NCBI RefSeq assembly: GCF_026151205.1
Contig: NC_087076.1
Coordinates: forward strand, 17,393,919-17,457,918
DNA length: 64,000 bases
Source: Bolinopsis microptera
Taxonomy: Eukaryota; Ctenophora; Tentaculata; Lobata; Bolinopsidae
Direction of reading: 5' to 3'
Part shown: positions 48,742 to 60,342 of the stretch, in pieces
Numbering within the stretch: the stretch's first letter is position 1
How the letters are laid out: each line of letters starts with the position of its first letter
Position numbers and translations under genes: made by a program
The notes under the pieces: generated by a model
Database searches by the model: none
Told to the model about the DNA's origin: nothing
What the model saw: the letters and a program-made list of their open reading frames with translations, nothing else

Positions 48742-49621
48742 TTCTTGTGCCTAAATAATAATGGTCAGTGAACTGTTTCTGGTAGTCAATAAAACAATAA
48801 TTTTCAACGAAAAATCAAATTTTGTTTTACATCATAACTTTAGTAAGAGCTTAAACCACAATTTAAGCTCTTCAGAAATAAGACTTCAGGAAAATAATTT
48901 TCTATGTTGATTATATTGTATTGTAAAATTTAGTAATATCAGTAAGTGGCTGATTTTAGTAAGACAGGCCAGGGTCAGTTTCTCTATACTCTTACAGGGT
49001 GGGCCAAGAGTCAGTGGGCATACGTTGGCCTTAATAGCTCCGCTGTGTTTTACATTTGAGAGCTGTTGCTTTGCAGATGGCATACTGTACTTACTGGTTC
49101 GAGGATTCCGTCGTCAGAATTTGAAAATTTGAATATTTTAGACCACGCCCATTCGATATTAAAACATCTATATTGTTTTCTCTGAACATGCTGAACGCCT
49201 ATTTTTTTAGAGACGATAGATTATTAAATGTTGCATATGATCTGAAAACATGAGGCAAAACGGATTAGAAATGACGAAGTTATCAAGCATTTTCTGTATC
49301 TCGTTAACAACATTGACTGGGTGATTATGTGACACCGTGACACGACTCCTTAATTGGGCACCTGCACCCTTAACAATTCCCATAATGTTTAACGGAGTGG
49401 TTAACGGGGTCACCTAATCACGTGATTTGGTAAACCAATCACCTGATCACACGTAATGAATAAACTCGTTATGCTTCATATCTCGGTCATCTGAGAAGCT
49501 ACAGTTCTAATTTTTTGAGGACTTACACTTTTACATTCGTTGCTAAATTGTAGCTCTCTTATCAGCAATTTTGTGTGCGCGTTGAATTATCTCTCTGGCT
49601 TTGTAGATTTGTATACATTGT
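48742..49621. other. Intergenic; lone mariner-like terminus
   Basis: At 48996-49030 acagggtgggccaagagtca and gggcatacgttggcc match, in reverse, the block at 63297-63345. Probably one end of a TA-inserting element whose partner is not visible. Short inverted words around 49310-49400 and 49410-49460 (cacgtgatt, cctgatcac). No gene. Confidence 0.5.
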
Positions 49622-50599
49622 TTGTACATTTTCTGTACAACGTGTACGATGCCTTTGCCGCTACAGAATGAACACTTGGATATGATAGATGATGCTATGG
49701 TTATGAATGGCCAGTTCCTTACGGAGTATGTGAATCAGATACACATGGCAACTAACAGTATTTTCAAGGAGATTAGAAGTAAAATCGGTGCCGAACACAA
49801 CGATGATGTGCAATTTGACAAACTGAACCAGAGAAGTGTGCCTAGAGAGAGGTTATCAGAATGGCTAGAGACAGTGTGCTGTTTGCTGAACGATTATTGT
49901 GGTCCATTGTTACAATCTGCCACAGAAACAGCTACCGACAACAGGGTGTTCAGGAAAGAAAAAATAGAAGATGCTAATAAGATCATAGAACTGCAAGAGA
50001 AGTTACTCTCTAAACAAGAAGAAGATATGACAAAAATCAGTGATCTGCAGGAGAAGTTAGCTTTGAAGAAGGATGACGAGATTGGAACTGTGAAAAGTGC
50101 AGCTCAGAAAGAGATTAAGACCTTTTCGTCTCTGTTGAAAATCACGTGCAAAAACGCCTTTGCACCGAAGAAAATCCAAGCTGCAGTGAAAAGGGTTGCC
50201 CTAGAAGAAGATCGAAGTAAAAGTCTGATTATCTTTGGGATTCCAGAGACTGAGGAGAACCTGGATGCTAAGGTATCTGGTATTTTGTTGGACCATCTCA
50301 ACGAAAAACCAAAAATTTTGAGATGTAATAGAGTTGGAAAGGACACAAGTGAACGAGTCAGACCAGTTAAATTCACTTTGTCAAGCTCAGATCAAGCTCG
50401 TACCATCTTGAGCAAGACTAAGTTATTAAGACATGTAGACGGGTTTACTTCTGTTTACATAACTCCTGATAGATCAGCTGCAGACAGAATAGCCTACAAG
50501 AAAGTTGTCGTCCAGCTACTCAATAAAAGGACAGCAGAGCCTGACAAAGTTCACGTAATCAGGAACTTTAGAGTCATTAGCTCGGAGAAGGAGCCTTGA
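49622..50599 (+). CDS. LINE ORF1p-like protein, intact, no ORF2
   Basis: 325 codons without interruption (a second Met, MPLPLQNEHL, lies nine residues in and is the likelier start). Residues ~115-165 form a charged coiled coil (ELQEKLLSKQ, DLQEKLALKK). Residues ~200-320 follow the RRM-like core plus C-terminal domain of non-LTR ORF1 proteins: SLIIFGIPET, LRCNRVGK, RPVKFTLSS, ARTILSKTKLLR, VYITPDRSAADR and a VVQLLNKR helix. These bind RNA in retrotransposons. The next 500 bp and the downstream gene contain no reverse transcriptase, so it is either a 3'-truncated insertion that stayed open or a domesticated gene. Neither poly-A nor target duplication was identified. Confidence 0.78.
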   Translation: MYIFCTTCTMPLPLQNEHLDMIDDAMVMNGQFLTEYVNQIHMATNSIFKEIRSKIGAEHNDDVQFDKLNQRSVPRERLSEWLETVCCLLNDYCGPLLQSATETATDNRVFRKEKIEDANKIIELQEKLLSKQEEDMTKISDLQEKLALKKDDEIGTVKSAAQKEIKTFSSLLKITCKNAFAPKKIQAAVKRVALEEDRSKSLIIFGIPETEENLDAKVSGILLDHLNEKPKILRCNRVGKDTSERVRPVKFTLSSSDQARTILSKTKLLRHVDGFTSVYITPDRSAADRIAYKKVVVQLLNKRTAEPDKVHVIRNFRVISSEKEP

Positions 50600-51168
50600 A
50601 AGTTTTATATTTTCTATAAGTACAATATTATATGTTTTGATTCATTGATTAATTAATAGTTGCTAGGGCCCAATGTTATTGCGGGTGTGGTATTTACTGC
50701 ACACTACCGTGTTTTGGTTACCCCTCTTTCAATACATAATTTGGGTTTCGATATTCTGGGATAGTGAAAATTAGGGCTATATCGGTTTTTTCCTTTTATA
50801 ACTGGGTTTATTTAGAAGCATTCAATTCTGTATAATTATGTATTGTTTGAAAAGTTTTAGATAAAAAATGTCACATAAAACATTTATTCGAACTTTAGTC
50901 TGCTCAAATGTAAGACTAATTTTTATTCGATCGAAGCCAAATTTATCTGATTTTATATCGAGTAACATCAAATTAAAGAAGTCGCATTCAATAATGATAC
51001 TCTAACAAATTGAACGGATTGAGACGTGTACAATTCTATATTGAACATCATCTTTGTGAGAGTGACCACTTCCGGTTGCATTTCATTTGTTTATCTAATG
51101 AACTACTGCAGTAAGAACTATTATTATTTATCCTTACTGTACTGTGTTTTTAGCTTAATGCGTGTGCT
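50600..51168. other. Intergenic, likely TRIT1 promoter side
   Basis: AT-rich; no element ends seen. Two acceptor-like sites (gtgtttttag at about 51143-51152 and cattacag at 51243-51250) precede the TRIT1 start and could serve a 5' UTR intron or a spliced leader. Confidence 0.4.
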
Positions 51169-52506
51169 GTGCAAGTTGGTAACATAAACATCCAATCCGG
51201 ATTTTACATAAACATTGGGTATCATCTAAAACCATCATCAACATTACAGCAAAGTAAAATTATGGAAAAGCCAAGACTGGTCATAGCTGTATCAGGATGC
51301 ACTGGAACTGGCAAAACTAAGCTTGGTATTGAGCTAGCAAAGAAGTACAATGGCGAGGTTATAAGTGCGGATTCTATGCAGATTTACAATGGTTTGGACA
51401 TCATCACTAACACTGTGACTGAAGAGGAAACAGATGGGGTAAAGCACCACTGTATTAGTTACATTTCCCCAGAGGAGCAATACACTGTTGTCAAGTATCT
51501 TGAACACACACTCCCCATCATTGAACAAATATTTGAACAAGGTAAAATACCTATTATTGTGGGGGGAACTGCTTACTACGTAGAAGCCCTTTTATGGCAG
51601 TTTACTTTGTATGACCAATCAAAATCCAGTTGTGATAGAAGCGAACTTAATTATGATAGTCTCCAAATACTCCAATCAGACATTTTAAACGACTATGAAA
51701 AACTTCAGCAGTTAGATTCTGTCCATGCCCAGACTTTGCATCCAAAAGACTCAAGAAAAATCAGTAGGAGTCTCGAAATATTCAGAGAATATGGAACTTG
51801 CCATAGCACTTTATTGGAAAAACAGCATTCAGAGTCTGCTGATATAAGGGGCAATTTACGCTGGGATGGGGTTCTTCTGTTTTCTATTGAAAGTGACCAA
51901 CAAGTTTTGGATAAACGACTTGACCTCCGAGTTGAAAAGATGCTTGAGCTGGGACTTTGTTCAGAGTTAGACATGTTCTCAGATAAAATTGAGAGCCTTG
52001 ACAGTGGTCTGTTAAGACAAGTTATTGGTTTCAAAGAGTTTGAATCATACATTCTTTTGAAACGATCAAAAAATGTAAATCCAGCATCTCTTCAGGATGC
52101 CTTGAAAGAGGGTATTGTAAAGATGAAAAATGTAACCAGAAGATACTCTCGCAAACAAGTGCGGTGGATTAAAAACAGATTGGAAGACGACAACATGTGT
52201 TCAAACTATTTTTTCAACAGGCTCGACTCGACTTATCCCGAGCAATGGGAAGATGTCATTTCAAAACCAGTTCATAGTATTGTGGATAATTTCCTCTCTG
52301 GGGCTTTACAAAAGACCATTTGTTTTACAGTCCGAGCCCACAAGACTGCTAACCGTTGTCAGATTTGCGATGTTACCTGCATTGGAGACGATTCATTTTC
52401 TGTGCACATGAAATCTCGCAGACACAGACGTAAAAAAGCATATAATCTGAGAAAGCCGATCTTTGAACAAAATATTGCAGCCAATAAGAAAAAGTCTCTT
52501 TCGTGA
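51169..52506 (+). CDS. TRIT1: tRNA dimethylallyltransferase, single exon
   Basis: Adds an isopentenyl group to A37 of tRNAs reading UNN codons, in cytosol and mitochondria. Motifs: P-loop GCTGTGKT; SADSMQIYNGLDIITN (DMAPP/tRNA site); GVKHH; GGTAYYVEALLW; RKISRSLEIFREYG; RQVIGFKEF; a TRRYSRKQVRW block; and a C-terminal C2H2 finger CQICDVTC-x9-HMKSRRH with a basic tail, as in eukaryotic TRIT1/MOD5. The reading frame opens at 51169. The Met at 51262 (MEKPRLVIAVSG) is the conventional start, while the first Met would add 31 residues that could act as a weak mitochondrial extension. It has no introns although neighbours have several, which suggests intron loss or a retrocopy; there is no frame damage. 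Confidence 0.96.
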   Translation: MQVGNINIQSGFYINIGYHLKPSSTLQQSKIMEKPRLVIAVSGCTGTGKTKLGIELAKKYNGEVISADSMQIYNGLDIITNTVTEEETDGVKHHCISYISPEEQYTVVKYLEHTLPIIEQIFEQGKIPIIVGGTAYYVEALLWQFTLYDQSKSSCDRSELNYDSLQILQSDILNDYEKLQQLDSVHAQTLHPKDSRKISRSLEIFREYGTCHSTLLEKQHSESADIRGNLRWDGVLLFSIESDQQVLDKRLDLRVEKMLELGLCSELDMFSDKIESLDSGLLRQVIGFKEFESYILLKRSKNVNPASLQDALKEGIVKMKNVTRRYSRKQVRWIKNRLEDDNMCSNYFFNRLDSTYPEQWEDVISKPVHSIVDNFLSGALQKTICFTVRAHKTANRCQICDVTCIGDDSFSVHMKSRRHRRKKAYNLRKPIFEQNIAANKKKSLS

Positions 52507-53032
52507 CATCTACTTTTTAAAACACTTAGTTGGCTGATATATTGCATACATATTTCTGCTAATAATTGTGGTTCACCAGCTGTTTTATCTGTAACAATCA
52601 AGAAATTGTCGATTAAAACTGTATAATAATGAACAGCTTTTTATGGCTGCAAAAAAGTTGAATCTAACCTTTGAAAATATGCCGATTATCATTAAAATTC
52701 AAATGAACAGTTAAAAATAATGAGTAATGACCAGTGTTAACTTGACTCCCAATATTTGAAGGAGATGCATGATGTATGAGAGCTATATGATGCAGAATGC
52801 GGATATGGATACTCCTCCTCATACTCCCATCTTCACTTTGCTTTCACATTGATCCTGACGAAGAGTTTCAATGTCCACCCCAAGACCCCCCCTTTCCAGT
52901 AAAACCTTGGTCCCGGCCTGAGGAAATATTTCTTCTCTCTGAGGTAATGTAGTACAGGAGCAAGAACGTATGCAAACTCAAAAGACAGAAAGTTTGATAT
53001 ATATTTGCCGTTTTCCTGGTCTAATTTTGTAG
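52507..53032. other. Intergenic or upstream exons, unresolved
   Basis: A pyrimidine-rich, proline-coding stretch at 52800-52945 opens in two frames but could not be joined in phase to the exon at 53033. It may hold a 5' exon of the next gene. Confidence 0.3.
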
Positions 53033-56000
53033 AAAAACTGCTGGAAACTTGCAAAAAACTGAATATATCCCAGGTGTTTGCCAGCTCTCACTCCAATAAA
53101 GGAGCGTATCATGTGATCGACGAAACAAAATACCAGTCTGTTACAACTGGTCATGTGTCAGTTTTATTCTATCCTACTGATTTAGGTACGGTAATATTTT
53201 ACATTCTTTATTTTAACAAAGTTTTAACAGGCTTATTTAATGTTTAGGTTCTACATCGTGCCATTATAACATTATTTCATGATATTTTACATGAAATGAA
53301 TTTTATAACCCAATCGTTCAATCTTTCAAAATCTTGACTATAAGCTTTCATAAATTTTCTATCCGTCGTTGCTACTGTAAGAAGATACCATAGAATGTAT
53401 TCATGTTCAGTAATCATGTGGATTTGTTTAAACGCTTGGTGACCACTTGCCGGTCAATGGTCATGCGCTCAATCTTTGGCCGACAATTAAAAAGTGCCTT
53501 GTGTACTAATTTACCACCTTTTCAGAGAAATGCCAAAAAGAGTGCGCCATACTGCAGCGTATAGACAACTCCGGGCGTCTAATGACCCCACAAATATACG
53601 TGACAAACTCATACAAACTCCTGGTCCTACTGTACGGATTTGGAACTGGCAAAGTCTTTAATTACGATAGGAAGATAAAGCTATATACTTGGCAGAAGGT
53701 ATTCCGTATAAATTTAGAATATTTAAAGTGGATCGATGTGAATGAGATAAAATTGGGAACATTTATTATGCATTCCAAAAATTAAGTTCACGTTCGTTAA
53801 CTATGCAAAATCAAAAGAGTAAATTTATGATTCACCGGCTAACACTGGCAGAGATGAAGCAAATTGGTAGAAAGGATCGATTTGTGGCGATCTTTAATGT
53901 AACCATGGTAATAACAATCTGAGTGCTGGCAAGCGCAACCGGAGATTTTATATTGGAGTAAAATCTAGAATAACTGATAGGACACGCTTTCAGCCCTGCA
54001 AAATAAAATATATTTAAAGGTGTTCTTGATATTCTTGCTTTCGTGAACACGAAACAGTTGTCATTTTTTTGAGGTTAACTCAATCTCACAAACTACTCCA
54101 GGTGACAAAACGTAACAAGTTACATTATATTCCAGGTGACAAAACGTAACAAGTGACATTATATTCCAGGTGACATTGACAATGGAGGAGGATGGTATCA
54201 GAGTGTGTGTCAGCTCCTTGTTTGACTCTCACTGTCACAAGCTTCTGGATAGTCTCTACCAGTTCTCACTTAACGGTGCCTGGATAATAGGTAACTACTG
54301 TAGTGTGTGTGTGTGTACACTATAACTACTATAGTGTGTTATAGTGCTGTTTTACTTGTGTTTGCTTGGTCGATTAGTAAACTTTTTCCCCTGTTCTAAT
54401 TTTAGCGATAAAAGTAACAAATGGTATACTTTCAAGGAGGCCAATTAAAAGTTCGATAAACTAATAAGATGGCTTAATTACGATATACAAGAGGCCATGT
54501 AAAATAGGGGCGGCCAACCAGACTAGTCCTCCAAGGGCGTACCTATGACTCTATGATATACTCTGCCTGCTCACAAGTACTCTCACAATACACACTGCAC
54601 TCACTCAGCCGTACAGCGACCAATAACCACGTAAACAGTATCGTACACAAGCTCAACACGGTAGATACGATATGTAGTATCGTATAATAAGTTAAAGAGG
54701 AAGATACGATAAGTTAGTATCGTATACTGTGTCAATTACGAAGGTACGGTAAATTAGTATCGTACAATAATGGAACCACAAACCTTCACAAGAAGTCAGT
54801 GCTGTAACGGGATTAACTATACGATAAATCGAGTATCGCTACTACTTCAATTCGAATCTTACACGCAATTAAGTGAGCTGTAATACGATTTATAAGATCC
54901 AATGGCTAGAATTCGATTCCTAAGTTTGTGTTGAACAAAGGAAACAGGTGAATCGAAGAATAAATCTCGAAAGTGAAAGGCTATAAATACTTCGACGAAT
55001 AACTATAAACTCGAAGCAACGTTAAATCATTCTCGAGCAGCGGTTAATTTTTAAAACGTCACCTAAATTTGCTACTCCAAGAACTCCCACTAACAGGGCC
55101 AGCATCCAGCGACTGCATTGCGTCACGTGATACCACATGGCAAGCCACGTAGTATCGCGCGGCGCAATCTCGCCAATAAATATCCTTAAACTAATACACC
55201 CGACTAACACGTGTCTTACTCCGCAAAACCATCGATAATCTACTTATCTACTACGCTAATCTAATCTCTATCTTACACTTAAATCCAACGGTATTTTCAC
55301 TATATTATCTAAATTACAATATGCTTAAGAATTTTAACTAAGCTTAAGCCCCTGCTGTAACTGGCTTACCACATTACACTACATGAATGTACAATACTGC
55401 GATGAAACTTCTGTCTGCAAAAATTGTCCGCAAAACCAGTATTCAAGCTGATACAGGACTGAATAATACTGGAGAAATCGTTGGAATTATGGCGGATATG
55501 GAGGTACCAAGGAGACAGCGCATCAATATTCCCGGACCTGAAGTGAGCAAGTCAAAATATTAAATAATAAATAATGTGGGAGGAAGTATAAAACAGCGCT
55601 CTAATAAAAATGTATAAACTAGAAATCATGACCTTTATACCAACCAATGTTAAACATGTAGCGGGCTACTGTTTCTGAGGATCAGTAAATGATGAAAGAT
55701 GACTCCACAAATTTTCAAGCAGAATAAACGATCGATGAAACATGCAAATAATAGAACGAACGTAAATAAGCCTGCCAGTCGCACAATCCGCTTCATAATT
55801 TCTCTTGAACTTAGGAGCAAAGTGATCGAATTATAATTAGGTTTGAAATTAGACCTCGTGTGCATGCCAGATAGAGCTGCCGCTATCTAATCTAAAGTTT
55901 GTGGACCTCAGTTAAGCCTTTCACTTGTTAATAACAAGTAAGCCAGTGGTAAATGTAGGGAGTTGAGGTGGGTACCAGGATTCACGGTGTTCGACAAATG

Positions 56001-57665
56001 AAACTCGTCGGTAATCATGTTCCTGAATCTAATATTATGGATATCTCCTAAAGTCCTAAAACTCTAAAATACTAAACAGATTGTTCTATTTTTCTGAATG
56101 TGGCATGTAAATGTAAGCTATCCTGAAAGGGTTCACATGTGACCCATCCGTTAAAAATTATGGGTCGGGCAACGTTAACTGGGGAAAAAAAGGTTGCAAG
56201 AATCATGCTGGGAGTTAAGTTCATTGCTATAGAGATCTGCAAATAGAAAAGTAAAAAATGTGTCTATGAAAACAAACTCATCAGTATTTACAATCTCCAG
56301 CCTCTGCTGTATAACAAAACGCGAATAATTGAGTTGTGTCGCTATCTGCCTCATCGAAACAGTGATGAGGTAATGTTTGAATGTTGTTGAAATGACGCGA
56401 TAGCTAGGAATGTGTAGTGTGTGCAGGAATTTTTCTTGTACCCACAATGTGTTAGGATGCAGAATTATAAACAATGCGATTTTGTGCGGCTATTGTACTC
56501 AATTCCAGCTATATTGCGTTCCCAGTCGACCTGTCCCAGAAGAGGGGTTAATTCAGCTACTTCTAATTATAAGAAATTTTATGCGTATATTTCTATAATA
56601 AATTTGGAATTGTCTAGGAAGTGTGTGTAAGGCCTGTGTGGAATGTTGGATATAATAAAGATTCACGAAGTTTCCAGAAGTGTGTTCAGCAAATGAAATG
56701 AACAGTAATCATGTTAAATAATTCGGAACAGAGACTGATAACGTTGTACATGAAATAGTCGTATACAGTACACACGGACACAATTGTCATTAGTCAATTA
56801 CAATCAATATTATTTATTATCATTAAAATGTATTACTGGACAGTGGACACCTATGCATCAGTTTAACCTTCACCTATGAATCAAAGTTCACCTTACTATT
56901 CATCATTCATTGATAATACGTGTAAATAATTGTGTACGTGTGTGGGTACTGGGTAGTGAATTCTGGTCCACCCTGTAAAGTGTACTAGGAAACCTTTACC
57001 GCAAACGAACCCATGAAAAGAATAACTGTCCTTATAATAACAGTGTAATATTGTCTAGTAGAATTTCTGTAATAAACTGAGAACAGAACGATGCAAATAG
57101 AGAATAAAATGCAAATTTTGCAATTACAGCTATTATAAATATATATAATATAACGCCTGACTCATTATGAGACAAGTTATGTTAATTGTTATATTTTTGT
57201 GAGGTCTAGGATATCGGATTACAAGGAAACATCAGCCGATCAGCGGAGAGAGCCAAAATAAAGTCGAGATGGTGGTGTCATTAAAATGGCAACAGATATA
57301 TATTTGAATACTCACGGTAGATTATTTAGTCTGGGAAGGAGCAACTTAAATTATATTAAAATTTCAAATAAGAGAAATTTTTCAATTAATTTGGCAAATT
57401 TGTGTTAAGTGCAACAAATATGCAGGTATTATACAATACCAATGCTGTCCCAAGTGCAACCTGGCAGTCTTAATACGACCACTAGTCTAACCTGGCAGTC
57501 TTAATACGACCACTAGTCTAACCAGTAGTATCACCCCTGATTACCCCTACTTCAGGGGGAAGTGCTCACAGGAAAGGAATGCCGGGCTTGATAAGAGACA
57601 TTACTATTGTGCCTGGGGACTCTCATCTCGCGTTGAGGATGAACGATGCCAACTTTATCAACAAG
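53033..57665 (+). CDS. Unidentified multi-exon gene (at least 4 exons)
   Basis: Four exons join in phase: 53033..53185, 53526..53698, 54170..54290, 57556..57665. Acceptors are good (ctaattttgtag, ccttttcag, atattccag, cctacttcag) and donors are GT. The peptide begins EKLLETCKKLNISQVFAS, continues HVSVLFYPTDLEKCQKECA, LMTPQIYVTNSYKLLVLLYG, YDRKIKLYTWQK, VTLTMEEDGIRVCVSS, FDSHCHKLLDSLYQFSLNG and GLIRDITIVPGDSHLALRMN. It looks like a mixed alpha/beta soluble protein; no signal peptide or membrane span is visible. I do not recognise the family. 5' and 3' ends are not determined. The 3.3-kb third intron may hide an exon, and the fourth exon is also open in another phase, so its membership is less sure. 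Confidence 0.5.
54098..54169 (+). repeat. 34-bp tandem duplication of a splice acceptor
   Basis: ccaggtgacaaaacgtaaca followed by agt(t/g)acattatatt occurs at 54098-54131 and 54132-54165. The third ccaggtgaca, at 54166, is the real acceptor and exon start (ccag|GTGACATTG). Three AG|GTGACA sites therefore lie in a row. Confidence 0.9.
54291..57458. other. Large intron, mostly non-coding
   Basis: Intron between the third and fourth exons of the unidentified gene. It holds the hairpin array at 54640-54850 and a (GT)n patch near 54300-54316. A 52-codon frame at 55387-55542 ends at a GTGAGC donor, but its phase does not fit the neighbours. Confidence 0.4.
54640..54850 (+). repeat. Array of ATACGATA/TATCGTAT hairpins
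   Basis: Three units about 50 bp apart each contain an 8-bp inverted repeat with a 5-6 bp loop: ATACGATA/TATCGTAT (about 54667), ATACGATA/TATCGTAT (about 54713), and GTACGGTA/TATCGTAC (about 54744). A decayed fourth is near 54820. In the third, the outer A-T pair has become G-C on both sides, and a second change gives a G-T pair. Confidence 0.75.
57459..57520 (+). repeat. 31-bp tandem duplication before an acceptor
   Basis: acctggcagtcttaatacga ccactagtcta is present at 57459-57489 and again at 57490-57520, 35 bp upstream of the exon at 57556. Each copy contains a ctggcag acceptor-like word. Confidence 0.9.
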
Positions 57666-59430
57666 GTTAGTGACACAGTTAACATTATTGCACCATCGTT
57701 ATTCGTTAACACACACCCACTTCGTAGGAATTTAGAGTAATCACTTATCAGGCACATTTCATGAGAAGTTAATTGATTAAATTATTATGTAGATATTATG
57801 TTAGCTGACCGTTTAGTGTTTTTATATTTTTTGAATAATCACCAACTCAATTAATAGTTAGCGTTTCACTTCTATGTGCTTTAATTGATAAGAATATTTG
57901 ACAGATTTAAAAAAACCTGTCAACCCCTAAAGCTGTTTAATTCTAACACACGGTACACCTCACAAAATAACACTGATTTAACCGAGTTCAGTTAATACAA
58001 AAAAACTTAACCGAGCAAAACAACAGAATGTACTTCACATTCCAAAGAAGAGCTGAAAGAGAGGTATGTGAACATATTTCTACTCGAATTGTACTATGCT
58101 TCGAGTGATGTACGCGTTTTGTAGACAAACGAAGAGCCAATGTGTAAGAGAGATACGTGGTATGTCACGTGGTATGTCATGTGGTGTGCTGTCTTTGTGC
58201 TTAGAATGTAATGTGTGATACTTATGATAAGTGACACGTGACATCATATCGTGTAACTAGTCGAGTGTGAGGAATGAGTTGCGCGTTGTATGGTGAGGTG
58301 ATGTTTGTTTGCTGGTATGTATAATTAAATGTAGAATATGAATCTGGTGCATTTTACACACTCAAAGAGCAGACATGAAGATAAGTTTCAAGATTACCAT
58401 TAATAAAATATGTTCTTGTAAAATAGAAGAAAATTCAGGTTACTTTCCGCCATCGCCACATTTAAAACAGATAAACTATCATGTGATTTTACGACGCGAC
58501 GTCAATGGAAAAGATATAATTAATTTTCATTATGCCTTTTTGTCAAGATGACATCAAACCTGTGACTGAAACCATTTAATTGAAAACCATTTAATTGAAA
58601 AACTCGTGTTTTTTGTACTAAATCGTACTTTTTTACTGCCTCATTTCCTTACGTTATTGCGGTCTCTCTATTAATGCTTCGTGTTGTGATATCAAGTTAC
58701 AAATAAGTTGCATTATTCCAGAAATCAGACTAAAATTATAAATTTTTTAACGTGTATGTTCTGAACATTGCCTGATCCATGAAAAAATGATTGATTGATA
58801 CCTGGTCAGTGAGTCAGTGGTCAGTTTATGGAACCTGTACAGTGTCTTAGTAATACAACTGTACTAATATTAAAAGTCAATGTATTAAAACTCGTGGACC
58901 TAAACTAAGAAATAGCGTTTTATTAAGTTGAACAAACTTACTTTATGTCACTTTTAAATTAACAATAATCTAAATTGGAGACGATTAACAATTGAAAAAG
59001 GGAAGAACACCTCAAACACATCGTTTATCAAAATTCCCTGTTATTTTTCTCGCATGACACTAACCACAATATTGAAGATTCCTGTACTAAAAAACACTAA
59101 GTACATGGTTTAGTGCTGTCAATCTGCCGAATCGGGGTCCAGAAATGAGTTTTACTTGAAATGCATAGTACAATTTTAAAGATAGTGAGAGACAGTAGAT
59201 ATGAAAGGTCACCGAGTCTCAATAACTGATAATACAGTTAATATTCTTAGTAACATTGCAAAAACTAAAGCTGGTTGGTGAACTACAATAAAACCCCGAA
59301 TCAGCGCGGAGTTTTGGCCACCATGCACTTGACTCTGAACGCATTTGCTAATGGCCAAGTTGACTTGATCACTTTATATTATATCGTAGTACTACAGTCT
59401 CTGATAAATCCAAGATAACACTCAATAATA
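57666..59430. other. No gene seen
   Basis: AT-rich; further exons of the upstream gene may lie here but were not recognised. A cacgtggtatgtca repeat is at 58150-58185. Around 59287 a caataaaaccccgaatc word resembles the pogo-type MITE end at 39636. Confidence 0.35.
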
Positions 59431-60342
59431 CTCGATAGCGGCCGTTCTCAATATATTACACATTAAAATATGAATCGGCCTGGCCCGTCAAAACGGACCC
59501 CTCAGGGTCAAGGGTGTCAACGTTGCGACTGTGTCATCACGTATTCTGGAAATTGTAGTTCCAAAAATACACACCTGATATTAGTATAGCAGTTCCGATA
59601 AGCTCGCTATCTTGTATTATCATCTATTTATCTGTTGCCGTAGTTGCGATAAGCTACTGCTTGAATACGTTTGTCGACCAATAAAATTTCCGGAAAAACC
59701 CCCACGTGACAGCTTTGTTTTATCATTGGAGAGTGATGGCAGCACAATTTTGAGTTTCAATACCACTATCAGTCATCGCAGTGAGTTTCAAATTTGTTCG
59801 TTTACCTAATCTCCTCTGCTGCTTATTCAAAATAGGTTGCTTACGTTATCTCTATTTGCTTTCGTTATCTCTATTTGCTTTCATTGTGTCCCTTTAGGCG
59901 CTTAATATGCAAGTTTTGTGTCGTATTGCGAGGGAATGCAACCTGATTAGTACCCACATCACCACCAAATGCGATGCGATGCGAACTCTGATCAATCGCA
60001 TTTTTTGCACGAACTGGCCAAACACGGGCTATAGCTAATCGACTAAAGGTTAAGGGGGATGAAGAAGTCCGGTATATCGAGGTACCCGGTATAGTGAGGC
60101 ACGGTATTGAGAGGTTCGACTGTAATAAACAAATAATTAATTCATTTTACCACACGTCATCTTTTGGAAACTAAGCACCATACAAAACTTTTAAAAATGC
60201 AGATTGGTAGGTACTTTACAATGAAGAAACCTTATCTATAATGCCATAATTAGACTCATTCGTCTTACGAGCGTTGTGAAGGCTAAACGGCATGTGAACA
60301 ACAAATGAATTTAGAATGAACATCATAATATGCAGCCTAGTT
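59431..60342 (+). repeat. Direct duplication, left copy (pentraxin upstream region)
   Basis: From ctcgatagcggccgttctca to the cggtatagtgaggcacgg block, and again from acatcataatatgcagccta, this matches 63372-64000 at high identity. About 200 bp (60119-60319) are missing from the right copy. It includes the immediate upstream region of the pentraxin gene. Near 60105-60125 gaggttcgactgta resembles a pogo/Tigger terminus. Confidence 0.92.

Noticed and set aside
55387-55542. 52-codon frame starting MYNTAMKLL and ending at a GTGAGC donor
   Set aside because: No acceptor in phase with neighbouring exons, an upstream in-frame stop and no recognisable domain; it could be a small first exon but support is too weak.
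59612-59809. 65-codon frame upstream of the pentraxin gene
   Set aside because: In the duplicated copy at 63.5 kb the same frame contains a stop (R to TGA), so it is not conserved as protein.
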